Positions 1 to 8,100 of a stretch of DNA of 15,661 nt are shown here, piece after piece. The stretch lies in the NCBI GenBank assembly GCA_021827255.1, contig JAKAWO010000030.1, positions 1 through 15,661 of the forward strand. Reading direction: 5' to 3'. Made by a program: the position numbers and the translations under genes. The notes under the pieces are model-generated. The model ran no database searches, was not told the origin of the DNA, and was given only the letters and a program-made list of their open reading frames with translations. This DNA is from Acidobacteriota bacterium (GTDB taxonomy: Bacteria > Acidobacteriota > Terriglobia > UBA7540). Within the stretch, counting starts at the first letter, position 1. Every line of letters starts with the position of its first letter.

Positions 1-144
1 ATACGCGGCGAGTTTTTCAATGCCTTGAATCACCCCTGGTTCGGCGATCCGAGCCTGAGTCTGGTCGGATCGAACTTCGGGCGGATCACCAGCCAGGCCA
101 ACACGGAGCGTCAAATCCAGTTGGCGATGAAGGTCTTTTTCTAG
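1..144 (+). CDS. C-terminal end of TonB-dependent receptor-like outer-membrane protein (partial)
   Basis: The frame is open from the left edge and stops at 142-144, giving the last 47 residues of a larger protein. The tail contains FFNALNHPWFGDP, then SNFGRITSQ, then a run ending RQIQLAMKVFF. This order (FFNxxNHPxFG, FGxITS, RxIQLAxKxxF) is the recognisable end of the large carboxypeptidase-regulatory-like/TonB-dependent receptors that are expanded in Acidobacteriota. The final Phe fits a last beta strand recognised by the BAM outer-membrane assembly machinery. The likely role is import of an oligosaccharide or similar substrate across the outer membrane, but the substrate cannot be read from this tail. 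A GH115-like glycosidase follows about 300 bases downstream, so a polysaccharide context is plausible. The rest of the gene is outside the window. Confidence 0.8.
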   Translation: MRGEFFNALNHPWFGDPSLSLVGSNFGRITSQANTERQIQLAMKVFF

Positions 145-402
145 AACCGCAGAGCGCAGCCCAACGCGCGGCAACGCTTCCGGCGCGAGGACAAGCTCGC
201 AGCGTCGCCCCACGGAGAGCGCTGGGAGTGCGCAGTTCGGGCGAGCGGGATTCAGCAAGTGATCCCTCACCCGGCTCGCTACGCTTGCCACCCTCGTGCC
301 AAGGAAGAGGACTATGCATTTGAGCGGCGCAACCGCCGGCGGTGGGCAACAGGGTGGCGGCGCGCGAGGGAAAGCCGCCGGAGCAAACTGCGAGTCCTGG
401 GC

Positions 403-408
403 TACAAT
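403..408 (+). promoter_or_regulatory. Possible -10 element (TACAAT) for the GH115-like gene
   Basis: TACAAT matches the sigma-70 -10 consensus at five of six bases and lies 33 bases before the chosen start. I find no good -35 hexamer 16-18 bases upstream, so this is only a candidate. Confidence 0.3.
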
Positions 409-424
409 GTAACGAACCGGGGGT

Positions 425-432
425 AAAGGAGG
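425..432 (+). promoter_or_regulatory. Shine-Dalgarno site deciding the GH115-like start
   Basis: AAAGGAGG lies 8 bases before ATG 441. It selects that ATG over the longer open frame beginning at 342, and translation from 441 immediately gives a signal peptide. Confidence 0.75.
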
Positions 433-440
433 GCGGGCGA

Positions 441-2528
441 ATGAAGGCGGGACGGTTAGCGGTGATCGCGTGTTTAGGCGCAGGGGCGGTGACGGCGAGG
501 GCGGCGATTCGCCTGACGCCGCAAACTACATTACTCATTAGCCAAGACGAGCCGGGGCCGGTGCAACGGGCGGCGCGCGATATCGAAAGCGACTGGCGAA
601 AGGTTCTGGGTCAGCCGCTGCGCGTGGTTCACGATCCGAAGGAGGCGGCGGCGACGACGCTGGCGATTACGCTCGACGACGACCTGCCGAGCCAGGTGGA
701 GAAGCCGACGGGCTGGGAGAAGCTGCGCATCCAGGCGGTTCGGAAACCTTGGCCGGGCTCGCCGGCGCGGCAGGCGGTGGTGCTGACCGGCTCGGATGTG
801 CGCGGAACGATTTATGCGATTTACCAGTTCTCGCAACAGTTCTTAGGCGTGGATCCTCTCTATTGGTGGACCGACCACGAGCCGGCGCGGCAAGCGGCGA
901 TCGAAGTGCCGAATGATTTTTCCGAGACGCAAGGGCCGGCGTTCCATTACCGCGGATTTTTTATCAATGATGAAGACCTGCTGACGGGTTGGAGGCCGGG
1001 CATTCGCGACGGCGCCGACATTTCTCTCAAAACCTGGAATCGCGTCTTTGAGGCCATCCTGCGCCTGAAGGGCGACATGGTGATTCCGGGAACCTGGATT
1101 TTTCCTTACGAGCCGCAAATCAGGTTGGCGGTGAAACGAGGATTGATTATCACCCAGCATCACGTGAACGTGCTCGGCCTCGATACCTACCGCTGGCCGG
1201 ACAACGTTCCGTATTCCTTCATCAGCCATCCAAAAATTTTTGAGAGCGCGCTCGAGAGGTCAGCAGAAGAATATCCCCCCAAAGCGCGGATCGTCTGGAG
1301 CGTCGGCTACCGCGGGAAGAACGATTTTCCATTTTGGTTGGTGGACCCGAGCGCGCCGAAAACCCCGGCCGCAAGAGCCCAGGTGATTCAGGACGCGATG
1401 GGAAAAGAAATTGAAATTGTCCGCCAGCATCACGCGAACGCGCCCATCGTCTTCAACGCCTGGGCGGAATCTGCGGCGTTTATTCGCCAAGGCTTGCTCA
1501 AGGTCCCGCCGGGCGTGACGCTGGTGTGGCCGGACGACGGGCACGGGACGCTCCAAGACCGCGGCGAGATCAAAGCCGGCGAGGGCGAGTATTATCACAC
1601 GGCGATGATTGATTACCGCTCGAACCACTTCAGCGAACTCGTGCCGCTCGAACGAATTGGAGAAGAACTAGGGCGGGCGGCGAAGGCCGGCGCCACGCGG
1701 TATCTGGTGGTGAACACGTCGAACCTGCGGCCGGTGGTGATGACCAGCCGCGCCACGATGGAACTGGCGTGGAACCCGAAGCCCTGGATCGCCTCGGCAC
1801 CGGATGAGAGCGAGGTCTATCTGGCCCAGTGGTGCCGGGAGGAATTCGGACCGCGCGCGGCGCCAACGCTCGAAAAGTATTACCACGCTTATTTCGCCGC
1901 CCCGGCGAAGTACGGTCCGGCGCCGGATGATTCGATGGGCGACCAATTTTACCAAGTGATGTCCCGCGGGTTGCTGGTGGGGCTTGTGAAGGGCACGCTG
2001 AACAAACCGCTGCCTTCGTTCGGGAATCGGCCGCGACGAACGCTCAGCCAGATGGCCGCGTCCATCGAAACGGAGTGTCAGCAGGCGCGGGCGCGATGGG
2101 AAGACGCGCTGCGGCTGGCGGAGCAGGCGCGTCCGCTGGTGGCTCGCGGGCGGCGCCGGTTTTTCCAGGCCAACGTGATGACCCAGGTGGAAATCAACTT
2201 GCACGGAAATCAAATGATGGAAGACGTGGCGGCGGCCACGCAAACTGATTCCACGCGCGAGCGCATGGAACGGATTCGCTCCGCCCTCCGCGAAGATAAA
2301 GCCATTGAAGCGGCGCTTCACGCGGCGGATTACGGCAAATGGAAAGGATTTTACACGCAGGGCGATTGGCTCGAAGATGTTCCGCTGACCGTGAGCCTTG
2401 TGCGAGCTTATCTTCGCCGCCTCGAAGGCCACGCCATGGATTTGAACACCATGATCCGCGCGCAGGACGGCGGCTTCGCCTACTACATGATTACGGCCTA
2501 CCAGGGAACGCAGAAGGTACAGTTTTAG
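441..2528 (+). CDS. Secreted GH115-like glycosyl hydrolase (alpha-glucuronidase family)
   Basis: This 695-residue protein begins with a signal peptide (MKAGRLAVIACLGAGAVTARA, cleavage probably near residue 21), so it is exported. Residues about 30-145 form the N-terminal alpha/beta domain typical of GH115, ending with SDVRGTIYAIYQFSQQFLGV and DPLYWW (118-143). The barrel begins with YRGFFINDED (170-179) and includes VWPDDGHG (362-369) and a later NTSNLRP segment. A helical region follows to the end. Known GH115 enzymes remove (methyl)glucuronic acid from xylan or arabinogalactan side chains, and many are longer because of a C-terminal beta-sandwich that seems absent here. The start is fixed by AAAGGAGG at 425-432. 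Its neighbour is a receptor-type outer-membrane protein on the same strand, and it converges on the transferase remnant with a 35-base gap. The family call is good; the exact substrate is unknown. Confidence 0.8.
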   Translation: MKAGRLAVIACLGAGAVTARAAIRLTPQTTLLISQDEPGPVQRAARDIESDWRKVLGQPLRVVHDPKEAAATTLAITLDDDLPSQVEKPTGWEKLRIQAVRKPWPGSPARQAVVLTGSDVRGTIYAIYQFSQQFLGVDPLYWWTDHEPARQAAIEVPNDFSETQGPAFHYRGFFINDEDLLTGWRPGIRDGADISLKTWNRVFEAILRLKGDMVIPGTWIFPYEPQIRLAVKRGLIITQHHVNVLGLDTYRWPDNVPYSFISHPKIFESALERSAEEYPPKARIVWSVGYRGKNDFPFWLVDPSAPKTPAARAQVIQDAMGKEIEIVRQHHANAPIVFNAWAESAAFIRQGLLKVPPGVTLVWPDDGHGTLQDRGEIKAGEGEYYHTAMIDYRSNHFSELVPLERIGEELGRAAKAGATRYLVVNTSNLRPVVMTSRATMELAWNPKPWIASAPDESEVYLAQWCREEFGPRAAPTLEKYYHAYFAAPAKYGPAPDDSMGDQFYQVMSRGLLVGLVKGTLNKPLPSFGNRPRRTLSQMAASIETECQQARARWEDALRLAEQARPLVARGRRRFFQANVMTQVEINLHGNQMMEDVAAATQTDSTRERMERIRSALREDKAIEAALHAADYGKWKGFYTQGDWLEDVPLTVSLVRAYLRRLEGHAMDLNTMIRAQDGGFAYYMITAYQGTQKVQF

Positions 2529-2542
2529 CGGCGTATCGAAGG

Positions 2543-2560
2543 GCGCGGCGATTTCCGCGC
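2543..2560. terminator. GC-only hairpin between convergent genes
   Basis: GCGCGG, a six-base loop CGATTT, then CCGCGC form a perfect 6-bp stem in the 35 bases separating two convergent stops. The location suits a bidirectional terminator, but neither side has a T-tract, so function is uncertain. Confidence 0.4.
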
Positions 2561-2563
2561 GGT

Positions 2564-3198
2564 TCAAAGGACAAGGGCGGTCTCAATGCCAGGGGCGACG
2601 ATGACCGTATCGTCGGCTTTTGCCGCGACCGCGAGGGCCAAGGCGGGCGGGACGTCAAAGGACTGGCAAGCCACGCCGTTGAAGCACGAACCGGAGGCGT
2701 CGAGGCCGGTTCCAGAAGCCTTCACTGCCGCTTCGATGCGCGTCCACCACCAGAAGAATGTCGCCATGCGATCCTCCCGCGCAGCCGCATCATAAGCGGC
2801 GCGAGTGGCGGGCGGGAAGAACTGCTGCACGATTCCTTCCAATCCAGCGAGCGGCCGGATGGGTTCAAGGTCCACGCCGACCGGACAATCTGTTGATAGC
2901 GCGACAGCACACCAATCCTCGAGGCGTGAAATGCTGAACTCGATTTCCTCTTCCTCCAGCCGCGGCTTGCCATGCGGTTCCTGAACGAGGGGCGAGGGCG
3001 CGTGACCGAGCCAAGCGATCATGAGTTTGCGCAGTGCTCGCCGCCCAGCGAGCGAGGAAAAATAAGGGCGTAGGGGTGGTATCTCGGCGGGCCAGCCCCG
3101 ATCCGCGAGGGTTGAGGCGGCGCGGCATTCGGCAGGCGGAACAGATGGACCTCAACCCTGGCGGGGGAGGATAACCGAAGATGTTTCCGAGGTTTCAT
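2564..3198 (-). pseudogene. 4'-phosphopantetheinyl transferase (Sfp type), frameshifted
   Basis: The intact reading part is 2564-3022 (152 residues from ATG 3022). It shows HGKPRL (17-22), GVDLE with Asp51/Glu53, and FFWWWTRIEAAVKASGTGL with Glu97 and Lys101, the acidic metal-binding set and signature of Sfp-type transferases. These enzymes transfer phosphopantetheine from CoA to the carrier-protein serine. The family is usually about 220-250 residues, so the N-terminus is missing. It can be found upstream in two frames: from ATG 3198 a segment containing VEVHLFRLPNAA, then, in the frame of the catalytic part, STLADRGWPAEI and AGRRALRKL running into 3022. The frame changes near 3115-3125. The usual Ser-His-Ser stretch reads FSISRLEDW, with Arg in place of His. 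It lies directly after the NRPS remnant on the same strand, its natural partner. Loss of function is likely; a sequencing indel is the alternative for the frameshift. Confidence 0.75.
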
Positions 3199-3250
3199 TT
3201 CGGCCAACCCATCACCGGTTCTCTGAAGAGCAACGCTGCGCGCACCAGAG

Positions 3251-4045
3251 TCAGGCGACGGAACCGGATGACGATTCGCCGTCGCGCTCGTGTTGCCGCA
3301 GAGGAAAACCGGCTGCGAGGGCTGGCAAAGGCCCCTCGACGATGCGCGCCCGGTCGAACGAGTCCTGCCAGGCGGCCGGAATTCCAGCCCACGACGTGCC
3401 GGCGGGAAGCCGTTCGCCCTTCATCAGAAGCGAAATCGCGTCCAGCCGCGAACCAGCTTCGATCTCGGAGTCATAAAGGACTACGGACCCCGCGCCGACG
3501 GTGCAGCCAGCGCCGATACGAAGGCGAGCGGCCTTCAGAATCCGGTCCTCAAACAGGTGCGTCTGCAGGACGCAGCCTTCATTAAGGGCAGCGCGGTCGC
3601 CAATCTCTGTAAGGTCGTACTCGAGGAAGCCGGTGGTGTCAATATAGGCGCAGCGGCCGACCTTGACCCCGAGCAGCCGGAGGTGCGCGGGGAGAAAGGG
3701 AGTGCCGCGCAGCGCGTTCAGGATGAGCGGCGTGGCAAAGAATTCGTACAGGGCGTTCTGAAGTTCCAGCCGCCAGACGAAATTACTCCAAAGCGGACGC
3801 ACGAAGGGCCTGAAGCGGCCGATGAGCGCCCACTTCACGCCGGCTACCATCAGCGCGGCCGAAATGCGACAGGCAGCATAGACCAGCGGCAACAGAGTCA
3901 GCATGGGCGCCCAACCGAAGTGGCGAGAGAGAGCGAGAGAGCCTTCGATGACCGTGGCAGCGACAAGGATGAAACCCGCCGGCGGCAGCGTCACGCGGAG
4001 CAGCTCGAACGCGCCCCGCGCCCACCGGAGCTTGGCGGGCAGTAA
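3251..4045 (-). pseudogene. Pls-type NRPS remnant, part 3: second membrane/left-handed-helix domain
   Basis: This is the C-terminal piece of the synthetase remnant, ending at the TGA at 3251-3253. After LPAKLRWARGAFELLRV come several hydrophobic segments (PPAGFILVAATVIEG, WAPMLTLLPLVYAACRISAA), then ELQNALYEFFATP and LRGTPFLPAHLRLLGVKVG. The end is a hexapeptide-repeat left-handed helix (EIGDRAALNEG, LQTHLFEDRILK, RIGAGCTVGAGSVVLYD) finishing with MKGERLPAGTSWAGIPA. This succession is the hallmark of the C-terminal region of Pls/poly-lysine-synthetase-like NRPSs, which are membrane enzymes with tandem acyltransferase-like domains in place of a condensation/thioesterase exit. The frame is continuous here but is out of register with the preceding piece; a one-base change near 4034-4048 is needed to join ERTY to LPAKLRW. 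It stops 53 bases before the transferase start at 3198. This piece alone is well preserved. Confidence 0.75.
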
Positions 4046-4620
4046 GTCCGCTCTTCGGTGAATTGGGCGCTTGGCTGGCGACGCGGCAGAAGAATGGGCG
4101 GCGAGCCGAGCCAGGAGGCGCGAGGCTCGGTGGCCTGGGTCCGGTCTTGGGGAGCAAGGGAGAGCACGCCGACAAGTGATTCGTCGCCCAGCACCGTGCC
4201 GGTCGGAACCACGCCGCTGTTGCCCACAAAGGCGCGGCGCCCCAGCCGGGTTTCTCTCACGGTCATCCATCCGCCCTCGATGTGCGGCGGGCCGAGCGTG
4301 ACTTCATCCGCGATGGTGCTCCCGCTAGCAAGTTCGAGGAGGTCGAGAGTGGTTGACATGGCCGTTGAAAGGTCGCCCATCTTCCCGACCTTCGCCCCGA
4401 GAGCGCGATACCAGGACGGCACGTAAAGCGTGGCATGAACGCCGCCAATAACGTCAAGACTGAGCGCCAGCAGCCGGTCGAGCAGCCAATTGCGAACGTA
4501 AAAGGCTCCGTGGAGCGGGTACGTCCCGGCGCGAATGCGGCCGACGAGGCACCACTTCAGGAGGGTCACGAGGAGGGTCAGGATGAGAACAAAGGAGGCG
4601 CCGACCAGCGGGGTGGCCGC
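4046..4620 (-). pseudogene. Pls-type NRPS remnant, part 2: first membrane/left-handed-helix domain
   Basis: Recognisable sequence starts abruptly with ATPLVGASFVLILTLLVTLL (a membrane segment), then KWCLVGRIRAGTYPLHG, VRNWLLDRLLAL, YRALGAKVG, an imperfect hexapeptide-repeat helix (ELASGSTIADEVTLG, RLGRRAFVGNSGVVPTGTVLG) and PRASWLGSPP. This matches the first of the two tandem membrane/helix domains of Pls-like synthetases. The frame differs from that of the carrier-protein piece to its N-terminal side, and the region normally between them (second half of the carrier, linker and first membrane helices, on the order of 100 residues) is absent. At its other end it is joined to part 3 by a one-base frame change. 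A deletion plus frameshifts is more than a single sequencing error would explain. Confidence 0.7.
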
Positions 4621-5069
4621 CCAAATCCATAAAGAAGTCGTCGTCGCGGGAAACGGACGAATGTGAAAACATTTCCCCCCAAACCTTGGCGAGACGGCGC
4701 TGGGTCGGAGTCCGCGGAGCGCGGGGCGATGAACCAGGGCGCGGGGAAGCGCTCCGCCGCCGCGGCGGCAGGAGGGCGCCACGGTCCAGCTTGCCGCTCG
4801 GAAGCAGCGGCAGCTTGGGGAGGGGTTCGATCAGCGCCGGAACCATGAAGCCGGGAAGGCGGGCGCGCAATATCGAACGAAAGCGATTTTCATCCACCGG
4901 CCTGCCATTCGACGGCACGACGTAACCGACCAACTGCTGAATGCCAGACGGATCCTCGCGCACGGCGCAAGCCGCCGAGGCGATATCCGGCGCCCCCAGC
5001 ATCACCGACTCGATCTCACTCAGCTCGATGCGAAATCCGCGCAGCTTGACCTGCGCGTCCGCGCGTGGG
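4614..5069 (-). pseudogene. Pls-type NRPS remnant, part 1: end of adenylation domain and half carrier protein
   Basis: The recognisable sequence begins at the A8 core motif, ADAQVKLRGFRIELSEIE, continues through the C-terminal adenylation subdomain (VGYVVP, LPGFMVPALIEPLPKLPL) and the A10 motif LPSGKLDRGALL with its catalytic-type Lys, then enters a carrier domain (VWGEMF, DDDFFMDLGGH). The roughly 400 residues normally before A8 are missing; upstream DNA is instead the 3' flank of the BNR gene and a palindrome at 5059-5108. After GGH, where the phosphopantetheine-bearing Ser should follow, the frame gives Pro and then unrelated sequence. The piece therefore has no substrate-binding half and no attachment serine. 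Adenylation domains activate an amino acid as aminoacyl-AMP and load it onto the carrier. With parts 2 and 3 it describes one decayed gene of about 1.8 kb, from an original that would be over 3.5 kb. Confidence 0.75.
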
Positions 5070-5108
5070 CGTGGTAAGCGGGACGGCTTACCTTTTCTCC
5101 ACGCGCGG
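5059..5108. repeat. Nested palindromic element at the NRPS breakpoint
   Basis: CCGCGCGTGG (5059-5068) and CCACGCGCGG (5099-5108) are a perfect 10-bp inverted repeat. Inside it GGTAAGC (5073-5079) and GCTTACC (5086-5092) form a second perfect 7-bp stem with loop GGGACG. The outer left arm overlaps the first bases of the surviving adenylation coding sequence. It looks like a REP-type or small mobile palindromic element and lies exactly at the truncated end of the synthetase remnant. Confidence 0.6.
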
Positions 5109-5126
5109 TCTTGGGGCGGAGAAAAG
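5092..5126 (-). terminator. Possible terminator hairpin after the BNR gene
   Basis: CTTTTCTCC (5092-5100) and GGAGAAAAG (5118-5126) pair perfectly over 9 bp with a 17-base loop, just after the BNR stop codon. It is mutually exclusive with the palindrome at 5059-5108 and is AT-rich at the stem base, so termination is possible but not certain. Confidence 0.35.
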
Positions 5127-5133
5127 TCGCCGC

Positions 5134-8100
5134 CTACTTCGACAATACGATCTGCGCCAGCCCGGCGGCGCGAAGCTGTCGGTTGAGCGCCGGCAAGTCG
5201 GCTCGTGTGATCTCGCCCCAACGCTCCATCGCTTGATCGAATCCCTTTTCGACTGAACTCATCGCTTGAACCTCGGCGGCGGTGGGCGCAGCGTCGGCGG
5301 CGTCCACATTGGCGTAAAGGTTGCTGGCGTCATCGTTGACGTGCCGGAGCGTGATCGCCGGCGCGGCGGCCGTCGCGCTGCTCGGCGCGGCGATCAGGGT
5401 GGCGACTTTCTTTTCGAGCGCGGCGACCGAGGCTTTGACGGCGCCGCTCGATTGCCCAGAGAGTCTTTGAAGCCGCTGGCGCACGGACCGCGCTTGGGTG
5501 AGCGCATCCTCGCTGCGGGTCATGAGCGAAGCGAGTTTCAGCTCCATGTGGAACATCAACTGGAGCCCGGCGGGAGAAGTTTTAACGCGCGGATCCATCT
5601 TGACGAGGAGCGGGGCCGAATAGCTCTTTCCATCAGCGATAAGCCGCACGGTGTAGTCGCCGGGCAAGGCGCGCGGACCCTCGGGCGCAAGCGGCGTGCG
5701 ATGCGGGACGGCGGAAATGGGATAGCCGCTCGAAGCCGATTGGGGCGCGGGATAGTGGAGGTTCCACACCCAACGGTGCATGCCGGCGCTGGACGGAAGC
5801 GCCTTTGGAACGCGAACCCAATACAACGGAATTTGGAGCTTCTTGATCTGCGCTTCCGTCAAACCCGCGTGGGCGGCGCTCGAATAGCGGCGGACAAGAT
5901 GACCGTCGGAATCGAGAATTTCGAGCGTGACCGGCCCGGCGGCTGGGTGCGCGAGCCAGTAATCCAGGATGGCGCCCGAGGGAGGGTTCTGTCCGGTGGG
6001 TTCATCGGGAGGAAGCGGCGTGTCGGTGTTGGTGTCGCGGCGAATGCGATAGGCGGTCTCAGGCTTAAAGAGAAAGGCGGAGGACGGCTCGACGGCCCGG
6101 TTGATCTGGCGCAGCGGCGTGATGTCATCCAGCACCCAAAACGACCGGCCGTGCGTGGCGACAATGAGGTCGTTATCGTGAATCCAAAGGTCGCGCATCG
6201 AGGTGTGCGGCAGATTGAGCTGCAACGATTGCCAATGGTCGCCGTCGTCGAAAGAAACCCATACGGCGGTTTCTGTCCCGGCGAAGAGCAGGCCTTGCCG
6301 CCCCGGATCTTCGCGCACCGTATTCACCGGCGAGTTGTCCGGAAGGCCCTGGGTGATGAGCCGCCAGGTCTTCCCGCCGTCAAGCGTGCGGTAGATAAAA
6401 GGCCGCAAGTCATCAATGCGGAAGCGGCTGATGGAGACGTAAGCGGTTTCATCATCGAAGGGCGACGCGGCGATCATGGTGACTTTGCTCCACGGCGTCA
6501 CGCCCGGCGGGGTGACGTTCTTCCAACTTTTGCCCCCATCGCGCGTCACCCAAACACGCCCGTCATCGGTGCCCGCCCAAAGGGTCTCCACGCTCTTGAA
6601 GGACGGAGCAAGCGCGTAGATCGCCCCGCGCACCGTTTTAGCGTAAGCGTCCTTCGCGGCGAGCGCGCCGAGGCTGGCGGGAATGCCCGGATGCCGGCGC
6701 GTCAAATCGGGGCTGATGATTTGCCAGGAATTTCCACCGTCGGTGGTTTTGAACACGACGTTCGCGGCGTAATAGAGAACGCGCGGATCCACGGGCGAGA
6801 AGACGATCGGCTCGGTGCGGTCGGCGCGATATTTGGGGTTGGCGAGGGCGAGCGGCGTTACGTTCTCCACCTGGCCGGTGACCCAGTTGAATTTGGAGAC
6901 TTGGGTGCGGCCGGCGCCATAAACGATGTTGGGATGGAGCGGGTCGGGCGCGGCGTAACCGTATTCGATGATGCCGACGGGGTGCCAGTCGCGGAAAGTG
7001 ATCTCTCCGTCGTTGCCGCGGCTTTCGATGCCGACCGAGCCGCTTTCCTGCTGACCGCCATAAATTCGGTAAGGAAACTGGTTGTCGGTGATGACGTGGT
7101 AAAGCTGCGCGGTGGGCTGGTTGTACCACGAGCTCCAGGTTTTGCCGCCATTGACGGTGACGAGCGCCCCCTGATCGCCGACCAGGAGGATAATGTTGGG
7201 ATCGTTCGGATTGATCCAAATGTTCTGATAATCGTCGCCTCCGGGCGCGCCGCGAAGGGCGGTCCAGGTTTTGCCGCCGTCGGTCGAGCGCCAGGTCACG
7301 ATGCTGGCGCAGTAAACGATGTCGGGATTATTCGGGTCCACTTTGGGGACGGGCAAATCGCCGCCGCCAATGCGCTCGACAGGCCGCGGGTCATGCGTGA
7401 CTCGATACCAGCGCGCGCCGGCGTCGTCGGAGCGGTAAAAGCCGAGGCCTTTGCCCGATTGGTAAGCGGCGGAGACCGTGGTCGCCAGCGTGGCATAAAG
7501 GCGGTCCGGATGGCTGGGCGCGATGGCGACGTAAGCCTGAACTATTTTTTTCGGCAGGCCGTGGGTAAGCCGCGTCCAGGTGCTGCCGCCGTCGGTGGAT
7601 TTGTAAATGCCGCCTCCCGCGCCGCCATAAGCGTTGTTATCTTCCCACGGGCCTTGGCGCGCCCGCCAGAGCGTGGCGTAAACGATTTGGGAATTGGCAG
7701 GATCAATCTCGACGTCGTCGCCGCCCGTGTTCTCATCCTTGTAAAGAACCTTTTGCCAAGTCTTGCCGCCGTCGGTGGAGCGGAAGATGCCGCGCTGCGG
7801 ATTGGCGCCGTAAGGATGGCCGAGGACGGCGGCGAAGACTCGGTTCGGGTTGCGCGGGTCCACGGCAAGGGCGGGAATTTGTTCGCTGTCGCGGAGGCCG
7901 AGAAAGGTCCAAGTCTTTCCGGCGTCGGTGGATTTGTAAATGCCGTCACCGATGGAAAGGTCGGGGCGCTCTAAACCCTCGCCGCTGGCGACGTAAATAA
8001 TGTTGGGCTCGGACGGCGCCACGGCGATGGCGCCGATGGATTGCGTGGGCTCGTGGTCGAAGATGGGCTTCCAGGTGCGACCGTAGTCGTCGGATTTCCA

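Larger units (their letters stand above)
145..440. other. Intergenic stretch without a supported gene
   Basis: I see no supportable coding region here. Positions 262-312 contain a GC-rich block (CCCTCACCCGGCTCGCTACG followed by a CCACCCTCG run and a GAAGAGG run) that resembles, from memory, a degenerate copy of a dispersed intergenic repeat seen in many GC-rich genomes. The right end carries the leader of the glycosidase gene. An open plus-strand frame begins at 342, but its first 33 codons look non-coding and the ribosome-binding site at 425-432 points to a start at 441. Confidence 0.5.

Noticed and set aside
1668..2567. A 299-codon minus-strand frame across the GH115-like gene
   Set aside because: Antisense shadow of a well-supported gene, with no recognisable domain and a His/Arg-rich composition.
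5266..7974. A 902-codon open frame on the plus strand
   Set aside because: It lies opposite the BNR gene, is rich in Arg/Gly/Val as expected from a GC-rich antisense frame, and its repeated segments merely mirror the Asp-box repeats.
5550..8100. Many near-identical short DNA stretches (for example GCCGCCGTCGGTGGA), which could suggest a repeat array
   Set aside because: They encode the recurring Asp-box motifs of the BNR protein and are not a CRISPR or satellite array; spacing and spacers are irregular.
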